A stretch of DNA of 64,000 nt from Nageia nagi (taxonomy: Eukaryota; Pinophyta): assembly GCA_050084985.1 (NCBI GenBank), contig JBITNC010000002.1, positions 12,276,001-12,340,000 on the forward strand, written 5' to 3'. Below the pieces are notes generated by a model. The model saw only the letters and a list, made by a program, of their open reading frames with translations, searched no databases and had not been told where the DNA came from. The position numbers and the translations under genes are program-made. Positions 11,740-23,110 of this stretch are shown here, in pieces. Each line of letters begins with the position of its first letter. Position 1 is the first letter of the stretch.

Positions 11740-14167
11740 TAATAATGTGAAAAAATAATAAGCATGTGGTTCAATAAACAACATTATATGTTAAGTTTTA
11801 ACCAAGTAGATAATACATGTTAAATTTAACACTAGAGACATGCTTGATTTGATTCACAAGTGTAAATATTTTACAATTCAAATAATAACCCATGTACCCA
11901 AATACATTTCTCATCCCCAAGAACTATAGATGTATAGTGACATTATTAAGGCTTATTTTCTTATCTAAAATTAGGCTTTCACCTAGATGCCCACACAAGA
12001 GGAGCCAAAGTACTACCAATCCTTAACCAGTTTACCTTGGTCATTATTATACTTTCTCACAAGGAGAAGTACCTACTATTTTCCAAGTTTATGATGTTTA
12101 TTGGATCGACCAAATTATTAACCTTAATTAGGTTTCAAGTTATCCTCCTAGGTTATCAAGATAATCTCTGAATTGACATATGAACATGTGGTATCACTAA
12201 ACACATGCCTATCCACCTATTGGAGTTATTTCCATACCAACAAAGGCATTAGATGCAATTGAAAAGTACAAACTTTTCACCATTTGGATCATAAAACTTA
12301 AAGGTTCCAATCTACCTATCCTCACCTCATGGCTCCCTAAACAAGTCATGTTGCAGAATATACATGTAGATGTGTTCATTTTAGAGGGGTTGCTCATATC
12401 AATGTTTGTGTTTTTATTTGCATAAGCAAATAAATCAAAGTGCAAAACATGAAGTAAAAAGCATAAAAAACATCATCCATTCATAACTTGGAACCTAAGA
12501 GTCTAATGGGTTTTTTTTACTAACCCCTAAAGGACATCTTTACATCATTCTTTATTTTGCATAAGTTAATTTTGCATAGAAAAAGGATAAATACTTAAGC
12601 ATAGGCATGCATCAATCCCATTACTTAAAAAAAATTAAGTATGCATCCTTAAAAGAAATAAGCATGCACCATTAACTTAGTAAGTAATAAGCATGCATCA
12701 AATTAAGTTCACTTTGGACAAGGATAGACATGTAATATCTAGATAAATATTTAAGTAAAGTTTATACAAATTCCCCCTCTTTTACTTAAAAAAATTTATC
12801 CCCTAAAGATAGCATACTAGTTTTACCTTAGAAATTTAACTAAGGAAAGAAAACTACTTGTATGTTAAAAAGTTATCTCCTAAGTATTGATCCATTCTAA
12901 TATTTTTAAGTAAATACAAAACAATTTTCTTTTGTACTTAAAAATGGCATTGCTAAATTAAAAATAGCACCCCCCTCCCTTTTTTTTTATAAAGCTTTTA
13001 GGCAACAAGGAATTGTTAATAGATACTTAAGTAAAAAAAAATTATCTTAATAAAAAAGTGTCATGCTTACACTAATACTTATCTTTTTGAATAGCCATAC
13101 TTAGAAGTATTTATCAAAACAAAAAAATAAATTATACTCTTAAAGAATTACCTTTATATTTGCCACATTTTTCTAAAAAAGAAGGAGAGCATTTAAGAGT
13201 AATGAGTATTAAAAAATTATTCACCTTTCAAGCATTAATTTAAAAAAAAAGATTACTTGTAAGGCATTAAAGGCTTAGGAGTAACCCTTACTCTACTTAA
13301 TGCATTTAATATGACATATAAGCCCCGCACTCTACTTGGATGTATTAAATTTAATACTTCTTTTGTAGTTTACTCCACTCATTAGTCTAATTTAAGGCAA
13401 GTCATGATGAAAAAAAAACTTTCTTGTAAAAAAACAAAACCTAGTTAATACCTCAAAGAAAAAATGCAACCACCAAAGTTCTTAAAGAAAAAGGTAAATG
13501 TGAAAAAAATAATGGGATTAAAAAAATGTAGGTTGTGCTACGAGGTTGTGCTATGACAAAGCAGCTGCATGCAGGAGGTAGAACTATCACCATGGAGGAG
13601 ATATCATGGCTAGGAGAGGGCTGGAGGAGAAAATAATGAGGGTTTAATCAAGGGTTTATTACACATAGAGCCATGGGGAGAAGATACAACATGAGAGAGA
13701 GAGGGATGCAAAGGAGGCAGGCATGCTATAGTCTCTAAAAGGCTATGCACGAGAGGAGAAGATGGAGGGAGAAGATGAATCAAACATCTCTTAGTTAGTA
13801 GTCAAGGGCCCACCAAATGAATACTACCATCCACACTAAGAGGGTGATGTCTCCACAACAAAAAACTTCAAAAAAAAAGTCAGCAGTCAAGGGCCCACTA
13901 GACTCTAGTTGGAGAGAGGGCGATGAGAAAGTGAAGTAGCTCCTCCCCTCTACCACTAGCTTCATGACTCCTCCCCTCCATTGCTAGGAGTTAGCCACAA
14001 AAAAAAAAATTTGAATGAATATTTTGATTAGAGAATAACATGGCCTCATAGGCTACAGCCAGTCAAAGTTGAATTTGATTGAATATACAATTTTTTTTTG
14101 TAATATTACAAACATATGTAATATCTTAAGGTACTATTACATACATTTTACTAGAGCTTGCCCCTTT

Positions 14168-14210
<43 letters not shown>

Positions 14211-14217
14211 ATATATA

Positions 14218-14267
<50 letters not shown>

Positions 14268-14682
14268 GATAAATGCAACTTTTATTTTAATATTTCTAAT
14301 ACAAAATAAAAGGATTATTTTGTAATTTCTACACTTCTTTGTATAAGAGAAGAAATGTATATTAAAAAATTGCATATATATATATATGTTTGATAAAAAA
14401 ATTAACATAATATTTCCATATAGACAATTTTAAAAAATTGTAACTACTAAAAAATAGTTTTAGTAAAAAAAAGGTAGTAGTATGTAAGTATATTTCCTTT
14501 AATTAAAAAAGGATTAACTCATAACAAAGAACATGTTAGAATCATAATGAGATAATAAAAAATAGGGAAGGAATTTAGGGAATTTATACCTCCTCTTAAG
14601 TTTACCTTAACAAGGCCTCAAAATCAAAGGAAGAAGACCTCCAAGTTAAATACCTTCTAAAAGCTAAAGAAGAGCTTTCACA
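11740..14682 (-). other. Unusually long (2.9 kb) leader of the copia element
   Basis: This is the stretch between the primer binding site and gag. It contains no recognisable gag or pol domain. It carries a long CA/GT microsatellite (14172-14264), and a purine-rich, less AT-rich part at about 13540-13960. The minus-strand open stretch at 12209-12445 resembles nothing known to me. Most copia elements have leaders far shorter than this, so a later insertion or captured sequence is likely, but no inserted element boundaries were found. Confidence 0.5.
14172..14264. repeat. Back-to-back (CA)n and (GT)n microsatellites
   Basis: 37 nt of alternating CA, then a short ATATATAT spacer, then 44 nt of alternating GT. 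The two runs are reverse complements, so the whole forms a near-perfect palindrome able to fold as a hairpin or cruciform. Open frames across it on both strands are artefacts. Confidence 0.95.
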
Positions 14683-14686
14683 CCAT

Positions 14687-14698
14687 GCTATGATACCA
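14687..14698 (-). promoter_or_regulatory. Primer binding site of the copia element (tRNA-iMet type)
   Basis: On the minus strand TGGTATCATAGC lies 2 nt inside the 5' LTR. It matches the common plant primer site TGGTATCAGAGC, complementary to the 3' end of initiator tRNA-Met, with one change. Confidence 0.9.
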
Positions 14699-14700
14699 AA

Positions 14701-15170
14701 TGAGAGAATTTAACTATAACATAAGCAACTCTAAACTCCTAAGATCACATGAAAGTTCACAAATCACAAAGATAACTGAAGATGTAAGTGGTTCCTCCAA
14801 TTAGGAGTACATCCACTAACTAGATCTCACTTCATTCATAATATGAACTCTTACAAATCTTCTAATCTCATCTCCTAAACACTATCATATAGCATAAATT
14901 TACTCCAAAATTTGGTGTGTGATAACAAAGGGGGAGCCTTCTATATATAGGCCAAAATCCCTCTTTGGATCACCCTTTTACCCAATGTACAAAGGCATGA
15001 CATGCACTCCCTTTTACCCAAGGGGCATGCTCATGACATGGAGTGTAGGACAAGTTACATTATCATATTCACTTAAATACTTAAGGTATATAATGATACC
15101 CTTAAGTATTATTGAATTTACAAAGAAGATTAATAAAAACCTTTCCAATAATGCATTATACATTCCAACA
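14701..15170 (-). repeat. 5' LTR of the copia element
   Basis: 470 bp, TG...CA ends, flanked by the PBS on the inside and TCTTA (15171-15175) on the outside. It would hold the promoter and polyadenylation signals in minus orientation; a TATATATAGGCC stretch at 14941-14952 (TTTATAGGCC in the other LTR) is a TATA-like candidate. Confidence 0.95.
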
Positions 15171-15890
15171 TCTTATTTCTCGATTCATAGACTCTACCAT
15201 CAATAATGAATTTTACCCTAGGAACTTTCCTAGAAGTCAAACCTCTTTCTACCACTAATTTGATGATAGCTCCATGCAAGGGTAAAGGAGATCTTTCTTG
15301 ATTAAACTTTTCAATCAAAATTGCTAAATAATTGAAGATAAATAAGGGGAAGTTTACCTTATCTATCTCTGGAAAAATGAAGTGATTCAACAAGAAAAAG
15401 TGTGAATCAAGAAGAACTTTGTATCTCCCTTCCAGTGTTACATATTTGATCAGTATTGAAGCCACATCATGCCAAGGTTTGGGGATTGATTCTTGCACCA
15501 CTCTTATTTGATATTTCTCAAGGTCTTTTGATTTTATCACTTTTAGAAAAGGTCTTTTGATTTTATCACTTTTAGAAAAAAATTATCTTTAGCCTCATGT
15601 TTGTTCAATCTCCCCTATCTTCTAATCTGGAGGCCTTCATTTGGAAGCATGGTAGCCTATACTATGGTCTCAGGGTTGAATATAATCTCCTTTACATTAA
15701 CCTTACACCTACCATTCTCCCATGATTTTGCTATTGCTAGTAAAGTCTTGTCATCATGCCCTCTACATGCATTAATAAAATTCTCTAGCCCACCCTTACA
15801 AATTATATTATGCATTAATGGGTTTCTCTTGACCTCATCTAAGGAAGAAGGATCTACTCTTACTAGGTCAGCCCCCATCTTTGTAGCTTA
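15171..15890 (-). pseudogene. Decayed unknown ORF, N-terminal part
   Basis: Two minus-strand open stretches (15657-15878 and the non-LTR part of 15130-15540) read as one protein apart from a stop and a frame-breaking 29-bp duplication. The first begins MGADLVRVDPSSLDEVKRNP and contains GHDDKTLLAIAKSWENGR; the second contains PKPWHDVASILIKYVTLEGR, FFLLNHFIFPEIDKVNFPLF and PLPLHGAIIKLVVERGL. Composition and rhythm are those of a real globular protein. I do not know the family with certainty; it reminds me of repeat-associated hypothetical proteins of gymnosperms. The copia element is inserted right after GRVYESRNK. Confidence 0.6.
15522..15579. repeat. 29-bp tandem duplication inside the decayed ORF
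   Basis: Units 15522-15550 and 15551-15579 are identical. As 29 is not a multiple of 3, the duplication shifts the frame of the host ORF. Confidence 0.9.
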
Positions 15891-16847
15891 GAAACACTCC
15901 TACTACACTTCTATCCAAATTAGTTTTGAAAATGAATACTATTTTCAACCCCCTCACCACCCTTTATAATTATGGCAATAAGTGCCTCTCATAATTGGAA
16001 GAGCATCTTACGCTTGATGGGAAAGCTTACCTAGGGTGGCTCATGACAAGGGTTTTTGGGAGTCTAGCTTGGTGTCTTGAGGTGATGCCCACTTCATCGC
16101 TAGAATTGATAGGTTAGGGATCCAATGTATCTTCTAGGAAAACTCACATTTTAGTAGGTCATATAAAAAGGATCGACATCAATCACCCTCTGTAAAGAGA
16201 TGGAGGTGCTTCATCTATTAATCTAGGCCCAATTTGAGAGAGTCTGCTAGATGGGAATTAAGTGCTTTGACATAGATAAACATTATTTTGCATGGTAGTA
16301 TGAGTAGGTATCTTGAGTCCTTATGGTGAGTCATTAATCCATTGGATATCTTCATCTATTGATGTACTATTATTATTATTATATGGGTCATATGTATATA
16401 TTGTTATAGTTTATTTCTTATCCATGATGTAGAGTTTATATTATTATTATTATTATAAATATATATTTCATACAAATTATACTATTGCATCTTATAAGTT
16501 TTATTTTTTTTTATTTTTTTATAACTAGAGGTGTCAGCTAGAGCTAGTAATCCTCTTCGAGTTGTGATCCTTCCCTCAAATCACATGACTCAGGTAAAAC
16601 ATAGGTTCTTTTCTCGGGTGAGACTTTTTACATGAGGCTTTTTATCTGGGCCCCATAAACCAATCATAATACATCTAAAATGCATATAAATTGTAGCCAC
16701 ATAATACCACTAGGTAGCCATCATGGGGATTCAAACTTGCAACCTCCTCCCACCTATTTGAATCACTTTACCACCATGATGTCCCCATCGGAACTATTGC
16801 ATCCTATAAGTTATTCCATTGTATTCTTATTAATTTTCTATTTTTGA
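15891..16847. other. Spacer with weak tRNA-like module
   Basis: No protein family recognised on either strand. On the minus strand about 16703-16775 reads GGTGGTAAAGTGATTCAAAT and then AGTTTGAATCCCC, an A-box/B-box-like arrangement suggesting a tRNA-derived fossil. Short ATT repeats lie at 16365-16382 and 16438-16455. Confidence 0.4.
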
Positions 16848-17620
16848 CCTATTCTTGTACGGTTCTTCTTATTATTTTTATTTTACTTGTCCTAATATAT
16901 GTAGTATGCCATATTTTCATATTGCATATTGGATATGTAATTATAAGTGTAAAGCTTGAAAATAATCTTACTATTGTTAAGTTAGAACATAAATATGTTT
17001 AAATATGCTTGTGATTAGTTTTAACCCAAGTAAATTGCATTCCAAATATTGGATGAAGTTATGAAATTCATATGTAGATTTTCTTGAGATTCATGGTGTT
17101 GATAAGGGATTTATGTCTATTGTCTCTAGTTAATATATTCCTTATATAACATTTTCTATCATGAAATGTAGTCAATTTACCTTGAGAAATACATCACATA
17201 AATTAAATTCCTTTAGATTTATTTTCTTATTATAATATGTAATTAATATATTTTAATGTAATTTGAGACCTTTTATTACATTAATTCATACTTCATCAAG
17301 TGCTTTGATTTGATATAATCTTAATTATATATAAATTTTCACTAATTGTGCTAAGTGATATATAAAGTGATCAAACTTATCAATCAAGTGGCACCATTAG
17401 TTTAATATGATATACTAATAAATATGATATGGATCTAAGAAAGTATATTCTTATTTATTTCACTCATATCATGCTACAAAGTGGTGATATGGACTCATGA
17501 AAGCCTATAATCAATTTTCTAAATGGTATTTAGTGCAAGTTGTAATAATAACTTCCTAGTTCTATTTGGATTTCCATTCAATGATAATTAATTCACATCA
17601 TTCATCACATTACAATATAA
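16848..17620 (+). repeat. Dispersed repeat R2, copy 1
   Basis: Aligns by eye with 31968-32680. Shared anchors include TAAGTGTAAAGC near 16945, AGTAAATTGCAT near 17030 and GATAAGGGATTTATGTC near 17105. It has no coding capacity and no recognised ends. Confidence 0.7.
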
Positions 17621-18229
17621 ATAATATCAATCATAAGATGCACATGCAAGGTATAATTCTATACTAAATAGTTAGCTAACTATTCTTTCTAGAATACCAA
17701 TATTGGTCTTATTTATTTTTTATCTACTACTTTATGACTAGTAAGTCATTTGTCATTTTATGTGACATATGTAAAAAATTATTTATTTATTTTTCTTGAA
17801 TAAATTTGAATAACATAAAATAATATTTTATGGTAATTCAAAATTGAAAATAGTACAATCAATAATGAAACTAGTAATATTAATACTTCAATCTATTATG
17901 ATATTAAAAGAGTAAATTTATCACCTTATGTATATGGAGGATTCACTTTTTCTAACAAGAATTCATGAATCTTTATATAGAAATAAGTCATGCTAAGATA
18001 ATTGATTTTTATTCTTGTAATGTTTAATATATGAGGTTTATATGCTTTTGACTATTATCATAATTCTATAAAATAACCTTCAACCTCTTCTTCTAGTAGA
18101 TTAAAACTAGGTTTCTAGGGGTGCATGAAAATGCCTCGCTAACTGTATAATCATTAGTGCTTGTATTTGAGTATGTTATTTCTCTTCATCTAATTTGGAA
18201 ATTCAATAACAAAAAAATTATTTAAAATA
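17621..18229. other. AT-rich spacer, nothing recognised
   Basis: No domain, repeat end or RNA gene could be supported here. Confidence 0.5.
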
Positions 18230-18690
18230 AAAGTTATAATTGATGCATCATACCAATATTCAGAGATGAACTCTTCAAGTTGCTCCCAACTAGGGCATTT
18301 CCCCCATACATTACATATGATGGCATTCTTGTGTAGCTAGTAATTATCTAATTTTGAGTCAATATCTTCAATCATGAATTTAGGGGGCATTTCCATCCCC
18401 ATCACTATGCTCTTGAGCTTGATTATTCTAATGAGTGTCAAAGCAAAAAGAGGGCCTCCAATTCCTTATTTTTGATACTCTCTTGAGATGATGTTAATTG
18501 CCAATCGCATTCATGCTCCTGACTTCATTTAGGGATCTCTCTAAAAATGGCTCTAAGATGCCATCCTTGATATGTACTATTATAAGTGGATCTGACCTTG
18601 GCTAGGGCATCACTCTATAGCCCTTCCTTTTGATGCCCTACCTTCACATTATTCTCACAATGATTTTTCTCCAACCCCTAAAATATATCT
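18230..18690 (-). pseudogene. Possible retroelement coding remnant
   Basis: The minus strand has a coding-like stretch with few stops: MGMEMPPKFMIEDIDSKLDN, then HKNAIICNVWGKCPSWEQL and EEFISEYW. The pattern H-NAIIC--G--P-W--L--FI---W is reminiscent of N-terminal parts of plant LINE ORF1 proteins, but the match is weak and short. A fossil of such an ORF or of another repeat protein is possible. Confidence 0.3.
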
Positions 18691-18796
18691 AAAATTATTA
18701 TTCTAATAATTTACTATAATTTATTATAATCATAATTATCTATATTGTATATGAAAATAATATTATTTCTTAACTATTTTAGAATATAAAATATAA

Positions 18797-19441
18797 GGGT
18801 CTGTGCAAGAAGTTGAGTCCACATAAAGTGGAAGTTTTAGTACATTAAATATTTTCAAATTAAAGTATTATTTTTTAATTTTTTTTTTTTGATACTTTTG
18901 AAAAAAATAATTATACAAGAACAAGCTATAGATAATTCTCTATAAAATTAAAAAAAAAATAATTTGAAAAATTGATAAGTTTAGATCAAATTATGCATGC
19001 CGAACATGAGTAGTTTTTGAAATAACAATCATGACCAATGAAAAATTAATTAAAAATAAAAAAATGAAAAAATTATAAACAAATATATATGAAGATGTTG
19101 AATATCTTAGGTATCTTTTTCCAAAAGGATTTTTAAAAATACTTTGATTTAGGTCAAATTATGCTTATCGGACATGTGCTTGGTATGGTCCTAAAATAAT
19201 ATATTTAAAAAAGGATTTTTATTCATACCTATAATAATTTAATTTATATCATCTAAGTATTAAAATAAATTACATATTTGAAAATTAGACTTCGAGCATT
19301 ACATTTTCATATTTTTGACCTTTTTCAAGATTCCATGTCTAAGTGCTTCAAATTTTGAGATCAATTGTGATAAAACTTGAAAATCAAGAAAACACTTCCA
19401 CTTTTTGACCATAAAGTGGACCAATTTATTGTACTAACTTG
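18797..19441 (+). mobile_element. TIR element family, copy 2 (best preserved)
   Basis: About 645 bp. The left end is GGGTCTGTGCAAGAAGTTG followed by GTCCAC and AAAGTGGAAG. The right end read in reverse gives a related terminal repeat (GTACAATAAATTGGTCCAC, then AAAGTGGAAG). The trinucleotide TAA abuts both ends (18794-18796, 19442-19444), which would fit a PIF/Harbinger-type target duplication. There is no transposase. Other copies are 5380-6003 and, inverted, 34653-35284. Confidence 0.6.
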
Positions 19442-19444
19442 TAA

Positions 19445-20137
19445 CAATATTAGGTGTTCCCTTTTCAATGATAATTTATTACATGCTTCTATTTATTAGT
19501 GGTATTATAAATTAAATAATACGACTATCATACAAATTTTATAATTAAACATTAATGATGCAACAATGATCTTAATATAACTGAAGATCTTATTACAATA
19601 AGAACAACAATACAAACTAAGAAACTCTCATGTATAAGAAAGTAATATATATTTGGTTATTTAGTGAGGAGAGCCCTAAACAACACCAAGAAAGCCTTTT
19701 TGTAATAAAATCAAAACCTTCTCTTTATTTAAATAAGTGATCATGAATATAATACAACATTTTCAAATAATTATGTGACTTAACTATGAAATTAGTACTC
19801 AAAAGAATATTTCTTACCTTAGTACGTCATAATAACATGAACTTGCAAACTTATTATTAACTTTCCCATGTTGGCTATTAGAAAATTAATTCTTAACCAC
19901 CAAATTAGCTTACTTGCTAACTTTCTCATCTTTAAAAACATTCAAGGTACTTTTTAAAAATATCAATAAGATACAACATAGGTGTTTCTCTATTTATCAT
20001 TTTAATAATTTACACTTGAAAAGTCAATACTTGTATTTCACATCACAACTCTATAGAAATCCTACTTATTTTAATTTAATATTCGTATACCATATAACCC
20101 TTTAGATATTTTGTATAATATATTTTCTAGATATTAC
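19445..20137. other. AT-rich spacer, nothing recognised
   Basis: No supported gene, repeat family or RNA. It ends at the target duplication of the LINE. Confidence 0.5.
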
Positions 20138-20158
20138 ATGTGGATCTTTTCTCCACTT
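20138..20158. other. LINE target-site duplication, left copy (21 bp)
   Basis: Starts ATGTGGATC and ends CTCCACTT; identical to 26076-26096. Bases just outside the two copies differ, so the duplication is exactly 21 bp. Confidence 0.9.
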
Positions 20159-20699
20159 TGTTTTTGTAAATAAAAAAATGTTGATATTATTTGAGAGGCT
20201 AGATTACAATATAACTCTAGAATTCAAACTGAGAGAGCTTGGATAGAGTTCAAGGAGCATCATATAATATGAAAATGAATTTATGTAACAATTTTGGATA
20301 GGAATGTAGTCGATTTTGCAACTCAATAGGAGTTGGAACTTCTGCTATAAAGTATATTGTCAAGTGGATGACCTCAATTACTTAGCCAAGTAGATTCAAA
20401 AGAATTATTGAGATTGCTGAACCCTTGTGAGGATTGTCAAATGAAAAATATATGTTGTACTCTAGAGATATTGTATTGTAATATCTCTAAAATTAAGGAT
20501 ACAACTATATGAAAGATGATAAAGGAAAGAATTTGAGCTCCCTTGACATCCACTAAAACCAATAGCTCATTCTAACCCTACCATTCTTGGAGGATATTAC
20601 CCTCTAATTATTTGAATGTGATGGAAGTTTCTATAATGTTTACTTGGTAGGATTTTAAGCTCATTAATAGACTTGTGTAACTTCTAATACCTACTTCCT

Positions 20700-22300
20700 A
20701 GGATGGGGGAAGAGAATTTAAAAAATACACTCCACTATAGCCCACTTTCAATTTTAGCATACCAGGATGTGCTTCATCAGTATTGCAATATTTCATTGGG
20801 GCTACTTTAGGTGGAAGATATGTTTTGGATAACTGACTATTGATTGTTGGCCAAGCATGAATTAGGATAAATTATTATTGAGAGATAAAAGGAATTGGGA
20901 TGTTGGCATCCAATATATATGCCAACTACTTCTCAATTATGACCTATAGCATTTCCACCTCCATTGATAAATTTTAGAAAGTTCATCCATTCCACTCAAT
21001 CCATATTGACCAAATGATCATTGCAGGAGCTACATTCCATAGGGTATTGAATGGTTTACTATAGTGGGGAATTGACATATTAGGATAAGATCACCAAATG
21101 TAGGAGTAAAATAATTCATAGAGAACTTAGTTAGGAATTTTCCCCACACCTGAATTGAGTAGGATCAAGTGATCAATAAGTGGAAATTAGTCTCCTTTGC
21201 TGCACCATAAATGACACAACAACTAGGTCCACACTAGCCTCATTTGGACAAATTTTCCCAAGGGAGTAACTTGCTATGGATGACGGTCCATAAAAGGAAC
21301 ATGGATTCCTTAGATTTCCAAACTCTTTACCAAACTTGATGGGGTAGTCAGATTAACCTTATGGAGAGATTGCTTGGTATGCGGAGTTGACAAAGTAGTC
21401 TCCAAAGGGTGTTAGAGTGCATCTTAGTTTATCTTCTTGCTTTATAGTTATTAGTTAATGGAGGCTTAGAAAAGCTAGGAGTTGTTGAGATTCTTATTGA
21501 AGTTCAACTGGAAGGGTGGCAAAGGATTTCCATTTTTTAGTTTATCTACTTGAATTAATGACCCAGGACCAGTAATTAGAGACATTACCATCCCAATGAA
21601 GATTAATATAACTTTGAATATTATTAAAGGATTGAGATACAAATAAAGGTGTGGAAATGAGCCAAGCATCATCCCAAAAATATGTTTGGATTCTTGATCC
21701 TACTTGCCATTTGAGAGATGAAAGAACATGGCCTCTAGCCTTCTAGATACCATTCCATACTAGGGAGCCCTAAGGATTATTCACCATTGCAAATATTCTC
21801 TTAGGAGTTAGGTTGTATAAATATTTAATATAGATGGATTGGATCCATTGGGAGGAGTGGTTGGAGTATATCCTCCAATCTAACTTGCCTAGGAGGGAAA
21901 AATTCATGTTGCACAGATTTGTAATTCACCTTTAGATTTAAGTTGATATAAGGTTTTTGAAGCTACTAAATGGATCTTATGAGTATCAGAGGAGCCATGC
22001 TAAAGGAATTCACACATTAAGGCTCCCATATTGTCTAATATTTTCTATGGAACCTAAAAGAATGATAGCCAAAATATAGGAATGTCACTCAAGACATAGT
22101 GGATTTTCAATAAGAGGCCTAATGAGGTGAGCCATTTAGCTTTTCATATATACAATTTTCCTTGCATTATAGTTATTAGTGTATCCTAGAAGTTTTTAAA
22201 AGTTTCCTCCTTAGATAAGAGACATGCCCAAGTAGGATTTGGGAAGTTTATCAATGAATATTCCAATATAGAGGTTGATTATATTAAAGTATTGTAATGA
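20700..22300 (-). pseudogene. LINE ORF2, C-terminal part with zf-RVT region
   Basis: On the minus strand 21150-21310 reads HSKLLPWENLSK then, after stops, CGPSCCVIYGAAKETNFHLL, matching the zinc-binding zf-RVT region of plant LINE ORF2 (CxxC ... HLL). Around 20980-21030 the segment IIWSIWIEWNG corresponds to the W-IWKERN motif that follows it. The 1.2 kb between RT and zf-RVT is poorly preserved. Its role in the live element is presumably RNA binding during integration. Confidence 0.7.
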
Positions 22301-23110
22301 CAGATTGAGACCAAATATAAATTTTTAATTTAGAATGATTAATTTCTTTTCTTGAAACATGCTCATACAATATGAGAAAATCTATGATACTGATTATTTC
22401 ATTTTGAATGGGAAGGATGGTCAATAAGGTATCATTCACAAATTGTGAATGGGTGATAGGGGGAGTATTTCCATTTATTTTCAGACCTTGAATCTTACTA
22501 TCTAATTATATTAGTTTTAGTCCTCTACCTAGAACATTTGAAAGGATACTAAATAAGTGCATAGATAAAGGATTGCCTTATCATAACCCCCTTCTAGTAC
22601 ATCATTTATTGGAATTGATAATTGGGGGGCAATAATAAGGGAGAAAATCCAATTTAACTATTTATCATAAAACCTAAATTTTTCCATAATTTGAAGAAGA
22701 AAAGACCAATTTCCATTGTTAAATGCCTCAGTCATGTCTAGTTTGAGAAATAGACCTTTTCCCCTATGATGATTTATGGACTGGATTAACTCATGGTTAA
22801 AAATCACTCCATTAAGAAGGTTCTTAACCTTGATAAAGGCTTTTTGTTCCTTTTTAGTGAGGAATGATTTCAACCAATTAGCAACCACTTTTGATATCAC
22901 TTTATAAATCATGTTGCATAAGGAGATAGGTTGAAAACAAGTGATGGATTTAGCCTCCTTGATATTTGGGATGAGAGCCAAGAAGGTGTGATTAATTTTT
23001 TAAGAATTTTCTTATATTTGAAAGATTCTTGCACAACTGGAATAATTTCATCTTGAAGGAGGTACCAAAAATGCTAAAAAAACCTAAGAGAGAAACCATT
23101 GGAGCCTAGG
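22300..23110 (-). pseudogene. LINE ORF2 reverse transcriptase remnant
   Basis: The open stretch 22658-22981 is a classic plant L1 RT: MALIPNIKEAKSITCFQPIS, LCNMIYKVISKVVANWLK, then GVIFNHELIQSINHHRGK and LFLKLDMTEAFNNGNWSFL. The first catalytic aspartate (LKLD) is present. Downstream, in shifted frames, come INGNTPPITHSQFVNDTLL and EHVSRKEINHSKLKI. The FADD-type active site is encoded at 22431-22442 and reads F-V-N-D, so the first of the two essential aspartates is asparagine. With the frameshifts this marks a dead enzyme. Confidence 0.9.

Larger units (their letters stand above)
6641..15170 (-). mobile_element. Complete but decayed Ty1/copia retrotransposon, minus orientation
   Basis: The 8530-bp element is bounded by LTRs (6641-7111 and 14701-15170) that start TG and end CA on both strands, with the minus-strand start TGTTGGAATG common in plant copia elements. 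A perfect 5-bp target duplication TCTTA lies at 6636-6640 and 15171-15175. The PBS, the polypurine tract and the domain order gag, protease, integrase, reverse transcriptase, RNase H define Ty1/copia. All coding parts carry stops and frameshifts. By hand count the LTRs differ at about 32 of 470 positions plus one indel, about 93% identity, so the insertion is old. It interrupts the decayed ORF at 4159-15890. Confidence 0.95.

Noticed and set aside
14069-14408. Frames on both strands with poly-TH and poly-CV stretches
   Set aside because: Readings of the CA/GT microsatellite pair.
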